The position numbers were made by a program, and so were the translations under genes. Under the pieces are notes generated by a model. The model ran no database searches. It was not told where the DNA came from and saw only the letters and a program-made list of their open reading frames with translations. Positions 28,601 through 35,712 of a stretch of DNA of 64,000 bases are shown here, piece after piece; position 1 is the first letter of the stretch, and each line of letters starts with the position of its first letter. Source of the DNA: Marinagarivorans cellulosilyticus (GTDB lineage Bacteria; Pseudomonadota; Gammaproteobacteria; Pseudomonadales; Cellvibrionaceae); NCBI RefSeq assembly GCF_021655555.1, contig NZ_AP023086.1, positions 3,750,685 to 3,814,684 of the forward strand, given 5' to 3'.

Positions 28601-29752
28601 TTCATTACTTCGCAGGCCAAGTTCTGGGTTCGGCTCGTGTTTATATACCGTAATAGCGGCCGTTGAACGGTCGTAGAAGTTTACCCCAGCAGGGTAAGTT
28701 CCCACCCATAGATCGCCGATGGTATCTTCGTAAATCCGCCTTATCGAATTAGCACTTAAAGAGCCTATTTTACCGGCTTCGTGCTGATACCTTAAAAAAC
28801 GATCTTGCTCTGCGTTGTATAAACTTAAACCGCCAACGTCACTCCCTGTCCACACCCAGCCGTTGCGATCAATATAAATATCCCGAGTAATATTGTCTGC
28901 AATACTAAAACGATCATTGTCGTCTTTTAGGTAGCGCTTTATAAATTTTTCGGTCTTAGTATCAAAGCGGTAAATACCTTTATCAACACCGGCCCATAAC
29001 TCGCCGTTGGGGTGTACATCCACCACTTTAACGGCGTTATCAGGCAGCGAGGTTGGCAGTTCTGGCCAGGGGGTAAAGTGGCTAAACTGTTTTGAGTTCC
29101 AATCAAACTTGGTAATGCCAGCATCGGTACCTAGCCAAAAAACATTGTTTTGGTCTAAATACAGGTCGTGAATTACAACGTTGATTAAACCATCACGCCC
29201 ATCTGCTGAGTGCGCAATGGCTGTTGCATTTTGTGTTTCAGGGTCCACAAAGACCATGCCGTTTGGCCCAGCAACAACAATTTCACCAGACGGGGCCTCA
29301 AGTACTCGCCGTGCACCAGCGCCATATGCGGCCGGCACATTGCCATCTTGTGGTGCCATTTTATAAAGCACCTCGGCATCACGGTCGTACCGCAACAGGC
29401 CTGCGCGTGTAGCAACCCATAACTGCTGCCGGCTATCTTCAAATAGGTCGATTACCTGGCTTACGGCTTGAAAATCTTCTGGTGGCTCCTTTCCCGTTTT
29501 TATCGCAACAGATAAAAAGCTGTAGCCGTCATAGCGCAACAAGCCGTTGCGCCCACCTAACCACATAAATCCTTCGTGATCTTGCAATAGCGCTTCAACC
29601 TCACCTAATGCAAAGTCCTTACTAGCCATTACATTTTGAAAGGTAATTTTTTTAGGGTAATCGGCTGCAGTTACCCCCATACCCAAGAAACAAATAAGGC
29701 TAAGCAGCCATGGCGCTAATCGCGACAGGTTTTTAACAATCACTGAGTACAC
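25619..29752 (-). CDS. Giant propeller sensor with CheA-like histidine kinase
   Basis: 1377 residues. After a signal/anchor (about 12-30) come some fourteen regulator-propeller repeats (for example LWVGTDAGLHQYREETDDF-type units) forming a periplasmic sensor to about residue 720. The Y_Y_Y domain follows (YKLEGFDKDWREVG). One membrane helix (TIYALIVLAVIVQFI) leads to a coiled coil (LEVRVSERTSELRAKNNDIQ) and a PAS-like domain. The kinase end is CheA-like: an Hpt phosphoacceptor NMHTIKGNCRTFGF, then HATPase boxes NCVDHGLE, DDGRGL and SGRGVGMDAV. There is no CheW-like or receiver domain and no adjacent response regulator. The divergent CheX-like gene suggests its partner. The ligand is probably a polysaccharide product, by analogy with other propeller sensors. 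Confidence 0.9.
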   Translation of the reverse strand: MYSVIVKNLSRLAPWLLSLICFLGMGVTAADYPKKITFQNVMASKDFALGEVEALLQDHEGFMWLGGRNGLLRYDGYSFLSVAIKTGKEPPEDFQAVSQVIDLFEDSRQQLWVATRAGLLRYDRDAEVLYKMAPQDGNVPAAYGAGARRVLEAPSGEIVVAGPNGMVFVDPETQNATAIAHSADGRDGLINVVIHDLYLDQNNVFWLGTDAGITKFDWNSKQFSHFTPWPELPTSLPDNAVKVVDVHPNGELWAGVDKGIYRFDTKTEKFIKRYLKDDNDRFSIADNITRDIYIDRNGWVWTGSDVGGLSLYNAEQDRFLRYQHEAGKIGSLSANSIRRIYEDTIGDLWVGTYPAGVNFYDRSTAAITVYKHEPNPELGLRSNEIAAIVEDADGNLWLGGGGITKFDRKKDTFTHYTPSNGKLKSTAIISGLVDSDGGLWFGTWAGSYHRYNAEKDVFEEMPFDGSLARGGHKSSKVLNDSVVWDIYEDKRKNLWIGTHNGGLSRYDRATGEYTIYEEDGTGSGITNQLIWTSFEDSKSRFWVGTASGLNLMDRDAGTFKRYKTDDANPNSLVHNSVLSIFEDSQQRLWFGTDAGLHQYREETDDFIVFDTKDGFVDHGIRSIVEDKNGSLWLGTNNGVVMFNPDTKEVRNYKTYNGEKIGGFVTGSAITSKTGEVILGGRNGLRIFDVNKLGKNEHVPPVVLTDFRIFTKTVPINGPENILTRVANQTDQIVLDYTKTMFSFSFSALNYRDPDKNQYAYKLEGFDKDWREVGNQRSALYTNLNAGNYLFKVRASNNDGVWNEVGRSIQIKQLPPPWRTWWAHTIYALIVLAVIVQFIRSQRRKRKLVEEQNRILEVRVSERTSELRAKNNDIQAMLSNMRQGLFTVEANGEIHPEYSKHLEAIFETTQIAGSNAVELLFGNAKLGSNTLDQAKEAIGSIIGEDEMNYSFNAHLLPEEYEADFSSGSKFLALDWNPILEDDIIVKLMISVRDVTQLKQMESEAAAKKRELDIIGQLLNIPAKKYLSFADSAKKFIVENRSEIRANDSYDENVVALLFRNMHTIKGNCRTFGFTFFSDVVHEVESVYSALKTPSETPWQSDVLLNDLEAVDAILAEYENVYYAVLGRGNNSGASRDTEGFWADAEIVAKIRDCIESINEKHPEIQVAEDLAPITQIIDNALANPLPKVLADVVDSLPSIAEQLNKIPPQVNFTGQVVNIRNTEESLLGNIFAHILRNCVDHGLESPEERQEQGKAEQGTITLNTITDEQYLTIEVSDDGRGLNVERLYAKGVELSLWSDDNPPSYEQIAELIFYSGVSTKQAVSDISGRGVGMDAVKQFLLERDGDISLRVLNPPEVFNAKIFLPFVIDVKLPSSACL

Positions 29753-30050
29753 CTAGAATAAAATGGCTATGCATTAGGTATAGCTCATGTACTCAATAAT
29801 CAATGAATTGAGTCATGTTAATAGTGGCAATTTTAAGCGTTAATAAAGTACGCGCCAATAATTTGACCTTCACACTAATTTTTTAAAAACCTAAACTCAA
29901 GTGCCTGTTTTAAATTCTAGACGGTTCGATAAATAATCGCTTTTCTTTAAGAAATAATTATCGAATTAACTATACTTTTGATACAAAGGTTTTTTTACAC
30001 CTATAGGTACCCGCGCCCGCGTTTTATGCATAACTAAAAGACGAGACAGG

Positions 30051-30590
30051 ATGAACGTAACCCAAGCCATCGAATTGATTCGCACATTGTTTGAGCAATC
30101 GTGCACCGAACTGTTTGAATCAATGCACTGCAATGTGGAACCTGCCGCTTGCAATGACGTAGAGAGCGCATATATTCCTGCAGCCTATATAGATGCAGGC
30201 GCAGACGATTTTGAGCTATTACTAACATTGCGCTTACCCTTAGCCGCTTTGACGATGACCTACCCGATACAGGACCAAATTGTTTCAATTGATGAAAGCG
30301 AACTGGAAGATTGGATACTAGAGCTTTCTAACCGCCTACTTGGTTTACTTAAGGCCAAGCTAATGAGCCGCGACTGTCGCCTTAATACAGGCTTACCCAG
30401 CCACGACTTTGGTGAAGATACAACCCAAAGCATTAACCAATGCGAGTATATACCCTACTACTACAAGCTCGACGAAGAGCCCATTGAAATGGGCATCACG
30501 CTCGAAACGTTTAGCGAAACAATCGCCATCGAAGACGACGCAAAAGAGGACGATAGCGCACAAGCCGGTGATTTAGACTTCTTCTTTTAA
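30051..30590 (+). CDS. CheX/CheC-like response-regulator phosphatase
   Basis: 179 residues. The phosphatase signature E-x2-N-x21-P is present as Glu91, Asn94 and Pro116 (ELSNRLLGLLKAKL then TGLP). The N-terminal half has the alternating strands of the CheX fold, and the C-terminus is an acidic tail ending DLDFFF. CheX proteins dephosphorylate CheY-like receivers. It is divergent from the CheA-like kinase across 298 bp and so probably works on the same phosphorelay, whose receiver protein must lie elsewhere. Its stop codon overlaps that of the convergent ADP-ribosyltransferase gene. Confidence 0.75.
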   Translation: MNVTQAIELIRTLFEQSCTELFESMHCNVEPAACNDVESAYIPAAYIDAGADDFELLLTLRLPLAALTMTYPIQDQIVSIDESELEDWILELSNRLLGLLKAKLMSRDCRLNTGLPSHDFGEDTTQSINQCEYIPYYYKLDEEPIEMGITLETFSETIAIEDDAKEDDSAQAGDLDFFF

Positions 30591-31588
30591 GCCAGTGAAT
30601 GGTAGTCCTTTTTTAGTCGCTCCCAAGCCGTTTTATCTTCTGCAATTCTAATGTTGCGTACAGACTGTTCATTCATATACATCCAGTCCGATAACACAAC
30701 ATTAGATTGTGAGCCGGCAAAATAGCGCAAGCGAAACCTGCGAATATATTGCTTGGGTATCGCCAAAAAGCTCACCTCTCGGCCTGGCGTGACGCCCGTA
30801 ACCTCGATGCATTGGTGGCCCTGCTTCGCAACCTCATAGACAAAGCCGGCAATGGCTTTAGGGGTGTCCCCATAATGGATATAGTAAAAACGCTTGGGGC
30901 AATACGCTTTGTTATGCCAAGCAAAGCGCGCAACGATATTAGGGTCGGTTGTTGTCGAGATAACTTGGTTAGAGGCACCACTGCCTAAATGGGGGTCGTG
31001 GCTATCTCGGCCGGCATCCATTTTGGGGTAGAAACCGCCGGCCTGCCATAATACCGCTGGCGGCCGAGTATCACCTCTGTATAGGCGAGCTTGGGCGTTG
31101 TGCAAATTAAAGCCAGAACGGCTGAATCGGTAGCGGTATAAATCAAAGGGAATATCTTGTTGGTTACGCATTAGGCCAATAGCTTTGCGTTCGGCATTAG
31201 AGGCCTCGTAACTGTAGCGGTACCAAATATAGGCGCCGGCCAGCAACGCATTCACCGCACTACAGCGCCGGCTCTGGCTTTTACTGGAAATGGCAACGCC
31301 AGAAACGGGGTTAAAACCCTGCGACCAGCGGTACAAATCCATAATTAACAACTTACTAATATAGGCTATTCGAATGTGATCCAACGCTTGAATAGACACG
31401 GCCATCGCCACATAGGTATCGATGCGGGTCAAACCATCTGAAGAGCGGCTCTGAAATACACTGCAGGCAGAATCCCGCTGGAAATCTAGCGCGTATTCGC
31501 GCAGGGTTTGCGGGGGCCGACAGGTTGTTTGCAGGGTATAGCCATTGGTATTGAGGCGAATATAGTTCTCTACAGCAGGCTGAAGCAT
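30587..31588 (-). CDS. Putative cholera/pertussis-toxin-like ADP-ribosyltransferase
   Basis: 333 residues. The C-terminal half carries the three hallmarks of the R-S-E class: ARLYRGDTRPPAVLWQAGGF (catalytic Arg171, compare LYRADSRPP in cholera toxin A), NQVISTTTDPNIVARFA (STT at 211-213) and GREVSFLAIPKQYIRRF (Glu271, compare EQEVSALGGIPYSQIYG). A strand AGFVYEVAKQG before it parallels the NAD-core strand YYIYVIA. The residue two before the Glu is Gly269/Arg270 rather than Glu/Gln, so target choice is unclear. Residues 1-160 are an unknown helical domain with no signal peptide. The upstream minus-strand neighbours are an RNase H-like gene and a flavin reductase. It may be a secreted effector, a toxin or an endogenous modifier. 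Assignment rests on motif order and spacing. Confidence 0.75.
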   Translation of the reverse strand: MLQPAVENYIRLNTNGYTLQTTCRPPQTLREYALDFQRDSACSVFQSRSSDGLTRIDTYVAMAVSIQALDHIRIAYISKLLIMDLYRWSQGFNPVSGVAISSKSQSRRCSAVNALLAGAYIWYRYSYEASNAERKAIGLMRNQQDIPFDLYRYRFSRSGFNLHNAQARLYRGDTRPPAVLWQAGGFYPKMDAGRDSHDPHLGSGASNQVISTTTDPNIVARFAWHNKAYCPKRFYYIHYGDTPKAIAGFVYEVAKQGHQCIEVTGVTPGREVSFLAIPKQYIRRFRLRYFAGSQSNVVLSDWMYMNEQSVRNIRIAEDKTAWERLKKDYHSLA

Positions 31589-31690
31589 AAGGGCGTCCTT
31601 GGTTATGTCTTTGTTGCCAATACTATAGAGCCCTTGTTTGCCGCTAGGCTATTACACTTGATTACACCTGTAGCAATGCCTATTTTCGTG

Positions 31691-32167
31691 CTACTGCTTT
31701 TGTAGGCATGCCGCCCTAGCCGCGCGGTCAACTAAGGAGAACCACTGATCTAATACCGAGCGATTAGCCGCAGGTTTGTGCCCCTTTAGTTTAACCAGAG
31801 TAAAAGCTAGCCCGTCATAGCACTGAAAAAAGCGTTGGTACAGCGCCGCGTGCGCCAATGCTTGACCTTTAGCATTACAGTAATTTTTACTTTCTAGCCG
31901 ATTACGCCGCGCCAGCAAGCCCATAATATTTTGGCAATCGGTATACACCGTGACGTCGCTTCCTAGTTCCACATCCGAAAGCGCCCAAAGCAAAGTTTCG
32001 AGCTCTAGCTGTGTTGAGCTGGTATTGGTAAAGCGTTTTGTTTTAATGGCATCAGGCACGCCAGTTGGCGGTTGTAAACTGCTAGGCACAGGTACTGCTA
32101 AAAAAGCACCGCAGCCAATGCGCGTTTGAGGGTTAACGCTACCATCAACAAAAATAGCCTGCTGCAC
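31691..32167 (-). CDS. RNase H-like protein
   Basis: 158 residues from GTG 32167. The DEDD set of RNase HI is visible: Asp8 (FVDGS), Glu55 (TQLELETLLWAL), Asp77 (VYTDCQN) and Asp147, with the preceding KLKGHKP loop. It would cleave RNA in RNA-DNA hybrids; it differs from housekeeping rnhA by an inserted loop at about residues 25-45. Its start overlaps the stop of the flavin reductase gene by one base (TAGTG), so the two are co-translated; the ADP-ribosyltransferase lies 102 bp further on. Confidence 0.8.
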   Translation of the reverse strand: MQQAIFVDGSVNPQTRIGCGAFLAVPVPSSLQPPTGVPDAIKTKRFTNTSSTQLELETLLWALSDVELGSDVTVYTDCQNIMGLLARRNRLESKNYCNAKGQALAHAALYQRFFQCYDGLAFTLVKLKGHKPAANRSVLDQWFSLVDRAARAACLQKQ

Positions 32168-32805
32168 TATTTAGGTCTGTCCGCTATTAGAAGGTCGCCA
32201 ACATTGCCGTAATAATTGCCACCTAAGCGGGCTAAAGGGTCTAACTTTTTACCGTCGATAATTAAGCGCTGCTCGCTGGGCGTGATTATCGCATCGTCGA
32301 CATAGAGTGTATTAATTTGGCCATAAATAACCGCTTGCGGCGTATTGCCTATCTCATCAATGCGGTACAAACTACATGCTATAGCAATAGCGCAGTTAGC
32401 AAGGCGCGGCAATTCAGAGCCTTCGAAGGCTACCGTTTTTAAGCCTAACGCCTCTACCTCGGAAATACCGTGGTTCAAGGTAGCAGCCGAGTCATTAACC
32501 GCATCAAGCATATCTGTACTGGCTATATGCAGTACAAATTGCTTGTGTTCTTGGATGTTTCGGCAGGTATCTTTAACTTGTCCGGCCTCGTCGCCTGTGG
32601 CTTTTTTACCAGCAGAAAACATTAACAAAGGTGGGTCGCTACAAACCGCCGTGAAAAACGAAAATGGCGCGAGATTATAACTTGGTTGCGCTTCGCCATT
32701 AGGTGCGTTGCTGGTTAAAACCCAAGCAATTGGCCGCGGGACAATGGACTGAACCATAGCAAAATAACGCTGACTTGGTGTTAGCGCATCAAAATTAATA
32801 TACAT
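32167..32805 (-). CDS. Flavin reductase-like FMN-binding protein
   Basis: 212 residues of the split-barrel flavin reductase family (DIM6/NTAB type): RYFAMVQSIVPRPIAWVLTS is the FMN-phosphate segment, followed by NLAPFSFFTAVCSDPPLLMFS and KDTCRNI. It probably reduces or binds FMN; the substrate is unknown. It is transcribed with the RNase H-like gene. Confidence 0.88.
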   Translation of the reverse strand: MYINFDALTPSQRYFAMVQSIVPRPIAWVLTSNAPNGEAQPSYNLAPFSFFTAVCSDPPLLMFSAGKKATGDEAGQVKDTCRNIQEHKQFVLHIASTDMLDAVNDSAATLNHGISEVEALGLKTVAFEGSELPRLANCAIAIACSLYRIDEIGNTPQAVIYGQINTLYVDDAIITPSEQRLIIDGKKLDPLARLGGNYYGNVGDLLIADRPK

Positions 32806-32937
32806 AGAGCCTCTATTAAAAGGTCTTAAAAATTTAGCCTAAACTAGACAGTGAGAAATACTAAATGTCGGTTGGGGCTATTATAGGGTCATAAAGCTAG
32901 AATAATCACCTTTTGCAGCCGCTACCTTTAAAGAGCA

Positions 32938-33438
32938 ATGACAGCCATGAACTCAGTAGGAAAGCTGCTTAGCCGGCACCTTAATAATATGCCGGCAGGT
33001 ACCCTTACGTGGATAGGTTTGCGATCAGAGCGCAAAGCTCGTATGACAATAGTTGAAAGCGCCAAAGCCATAGCAACGCTCGGCTTAGAAGGCGATAGGC
33101 GTTGCGCATCTACTCCAGGCTCTGGCCGGCAGGTAACTTTGATCAATCAAGAACACATAGATGTGGTTGCAAGCCTGATGGGATTGGCGAGCATAGCCCC
33201 AGAACAACTCCGAAGGAACCTTGTTGTAACAGGGGTTAATTTGCAAGCACTCAGGCACCAGCGCTTTCGTATTGGCGAGGCCGAATTTGAAGCTAATGCA
33301 CATTGCCACCCGTGCTTACGCATGGAACAAAATTTAGGCACAGGGGCTGTTGCCGCGATGCTAGGCCATGGAGGTATTTGCGCCAAAATTATTACCAGCG
33401 GCGTCATTGCCATAGGTGATAAAGTCGAGAAGCTTTAA
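32938..33438 (+). CDS. MOSC-domain protein
   Basis: 166 residues. The MOSC core includes GLEGDRRCA, RQVTLINQEHIDV, the phosphate-contacting RRNLVVTGVNL, RIGEAEFEANAHCHPCLRMEQ (with the conserved Cys) and GHGGICAKIITSGVI. Such domains bind molybdenum cofactor or carry sulfur, as in YiiM. A likely role is N-hydroxylated base detoxification, as known for YiiM relatives. It is a single-gene unit. Confidence 0.88.
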   Translation: MTAMNSVGKLLSRHLNNMPAGTLTWIGLRSERKARMTIVESAKAIATLGLEGDRRCASTPGSGRQVTLINQEHIDVVASLMGLASIAPEQLRRNLVVTGVNLQALRHQRFRIGEAEFEANAHCHPCLRMEQNLGTGAVAAMLGHGGICAKIITSGVIAIGDKVEKL

Positions 33439-33569
33439 GCCCAATAGTTTATTAAAGCCACTTGTAATGCCAGCGCGTATCAGGCTATAAAGCGCAATAT
33501 TCAAATGTGGTTTACTTACCCGCTTGAATAATCCGATATTTAATAAGCACATTAGGCCGTTAGCAAATT

Positions 33570-34205
33570 ATGTTTTTAAAACCTGAAAAAGCCAAAATGA
33601 TCAAACCTGAAAACGCACTTAAAGGCCGCACTACGGCTATGGATATTTCAGGGATTCACACTGTCACCGGCAACAGCATGCAGGCGCCCTTCCCCGCCAG
33701 TATGGAAAAAGCATTATTTGGCCTTGGTTGTTTTTGGGGCGCCGAACGGAAGTTTTGGAGCCTTAAGGGTGTATACGCCACAGCCGTAGGTTATAGTGCC
33801 GGCTACACGCCAAACCCAAGTTATCAAGAAGTATGCTCAGGCTCCACGGGCCACAACGAAGTTGTTCTAGTGATCTACGACCCGGCTCAAATTAACTACA
33901 ATACGCTACTTAAAACTTTTTGGGAGTCGCACAACCCAACGCAGGGCATGCGCCAAGGCAACGATCAAGGCACGCAATATCGCTCGGGCATTTATACCTA
34001 TTCAGACCATCAACAGCAGTTGGCCGAGCACAGCAAAAAAGTCTTCCAGCAAGCGCTAGCTGATAAAGGCTTGGGCGTAATTACAACCGAAATAAAATCC
34101 GCCACCGAGTTTTATTATGCTGAAGAGTATCACCAGCAATACCTAGATAAAAACCCAAACGGTTATTGCGGGCTAGGTGGTTGTGGTGCCATATTGGATA
34201 TGTAA
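33570..34205 (+). CDS. msrA: Peptide methionine sulfoxide reductase MsrA
   Basis: 211 residues, as in enteric MsrA. The catalytic Cys54 is in GLGCFWGAERKFW; the substrate-binding GYSAGYTPNPSYQEVCSG, STGHNEVV and QGNDQGTQYRSGIY are intact, and C-terminal recycling Cys are in YCGLGGCG. It reduces methionine-S-sulfoxide in proteins. ATG 33597 is a possible internal start. Confidence 0.96.
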   Translation: MFLKPEKAKMIKPENALKGRTTAMDISGIHTVTGNSMQAPFPASMEKALFGLGCFWGAERKFWSLKGVYATAVGYSAGYTPNPSYQEVCSGSTGHNEVVLVIYDPAQINYNTLLKTFWESHNPTQGMRQGNDQGTQYRSGIYTYSDHQQQLAEHSKKVFQQALADKGLGVITTEIKSATEFYYAEEYHQQYLDKNPNGYCGLGGCGAILDM

Positions 34206-34355
34206 TTGCACTAAAACGCCGTAAGCTATTGGGCCCCAGTTACGCGTTATCACACCGCTATTTATACTACTGTTTATCCGTAAAAGGCAGTTACACCATA
34301 GCCGTGGTAGTATTTGTGCATTCACTATTAAACTTCAATTGCCTAGGAGGCAAAA

Positions 34356-34754
34356 ATGCTAGATTCCGTACTGCGAGTATTCGGGAAAGATTTTGATGTC
34401 GAGGGGTTTCTTAAACAGTACCCTCTTTCGATACCCGCAGAGCCTTACTCAAAGGGCGAACCCGATTTACTCGGCAACCCTAATATAGACTCCGGCTTTG
34501 ATGCGCTGGTTTCTGAACAGATAGAGCCAGAAGATAACCTAGCCCATGTGCGTGTGTTTTTAGAATCAAGCACAGAAGCCTTCGAAGCACTAAAAACCAT
34601 GGGCATGACATGTATTATTGACATTGGCTGCACGGTGGATGCTCAAGAGCAGTGTGCGCAGTCGATCAATATTCCCGTCGATATTATGGCCCTTTGTTGC
34701 AAGCTGAATATATCCATTGAGTTTTCAGCTTACTCAAGTGTTGCAGCCATTTAA
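34356..34754 (+). CDS. Hypothetical protein, DUF4279-like
   Basis: 132 residues preceded by a strong site (AGGAGG, 6 bases before ATG). It begins LRVFGKDFDVEGFLKQYPLS and has a central acidic strand-helix pattern with LESSTEAFEALKTMGMTCIIDIG. The layout resembles DUF4279 proteins, sometimes immunity-like, but I am not certain. The hairpin at 34763-34804 follows its stop by 8 bp. Confidence 0.55.
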   Translation: MLDSVLRVFGKDFDVEGFLKQYPLSIPAEPYSKGEPDLLGNPNIDSGFDALVSEQIEPEDNLAHVRVFLESSTEAFEALKTMGMTCIIDIGCTVDAQEQCAQSINIPVDIMALCCKLNISIEFSAYSSVAAI

Positions 34755-35073
34755 TACACAACGCTTAGCGGGCAAAAGCGCCTATTGGCTTATGCCCGCT
34801 AAGCCCTAGAGCCCCCTCTCAGATATCGCCCCTTTCATAAAAAAAATCCCCGCCAGTACAACTCAACAACAAGACCAAATAGTCGTAATTATCACGGCAA
34901 TACTTTGATAAATCGCCATTTGGCAACCATACTCAATAAGAGCATAAGAAAGCTCGCGCCTGATTTTAACGCCAACATATAACGATGTACGCCGCCCATA
35001 TTGGCCAGGCCTAATGATACATGGATTAAACACAGAGGTTTTTTTGCCCAAAGCAAAGCCTGCAGGTATATAA
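34755..35073. other. Intergenic stretch with a long-stem hairpin
   Basis: 319 bp without a gene. The 12-bp stem GCTTAGCGGGCA / TGCCCGCTAAGC (34763-34774 with 34793-34804) has an 18-base loop and no T-run, so it is only a possible terminator or RNA-stabilising structure for the preceding gene. The rest must hold the promoter of the cupredoxin operon. Confidence 0.5.
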
Positions 35074-35712
35074 ATGCGCATTTATGTTGTTTTAGCGCTG
35101 GCAGTACTCCAGTGGTCAACCCTATTACAAGCACAAGCTGCAACGCTGCATGTTGTAGACCAGCATGGCCAACCATTGGAGGGCGCGATTGTAGAGTTCG
35201 CTCCGGCGGCGCTTGCTGCTGGGCGCTCCTCAGTTGCGGTGATGGATCAAATCGATAAACGCTTTAAGCCAGAACAGCTCATTGTGCAACGTGGCGATCA
35301 GGTATCTTTCCCTAACAGCGATGAAATAAGACACCATGTTTATTCTTTTTCGCCGACTAAGACATTTGAATTAAAGCTATATAAAGGTAAACACGGTGCG
35401 CCACTAACAATGGATACAGCCGGTGTGGTCGTGCTGGGATGCAATATTCACGATGCAATGGTGGGCTACATTTATGTCGCGGATAAAACTGCGATGGCCA
35501 CAGATGAAAACGGCAGATTAGTGTTTAGCCCGCAAGCCGACCAGCCAATTACAGTATGGCACCCAAACCAAGCCTTAGATTTGCACAGTAAAACGCCCGT
35601 TACAGGAGTGAGCGGTGATAAACCTTGGCAGGTCACGATAGCCACAACGCTACCGCCAGCACCTGATACTTTTTCTGAGCGATTCCAAGGCAATGCGGCA
35701 ATATCCCCTTAA
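35074..35712 (+). CDS. Periplasmic cupredoxin, methylamine-utilisation-protein type
   Basis: 212 residues with signal peptide MRIYVVLALAVLQWSTLLQA. A type 1 copper site is visible: His in RHHVYSF, Cys and His in VLGCNIHDAM, and the Met of DAM. Such proteins are annotated as methylamine utilisation proteins but are usually not linked to methylamine. It overlaps the next gene by 20 bases and heads a four-gene operon with a c-di-GMP protein, a DUF3034 protein and a haemoglobin, so a copper- or redox-sensing role is plausible. Confidence 0.85.
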   Translation: MRIYVVLALAVLQWSTLLQAQAATLHVVDQHGQPLEGAIVEFAPAALAAGRSSVAVMDQIDKRFKPEQLIVQRGDQVSFPNSDEIRHHVYSFSPTKTFELKLYKGKHGAPLTMDTAGVVVLGCNIHDAMVGYIYVADKTAMATDENGRLVFSPQADQPITVWHPNQALDLHSKTPVTGVSGDKPWQVTIATTLPPAPDTFSERFQGNAAISP

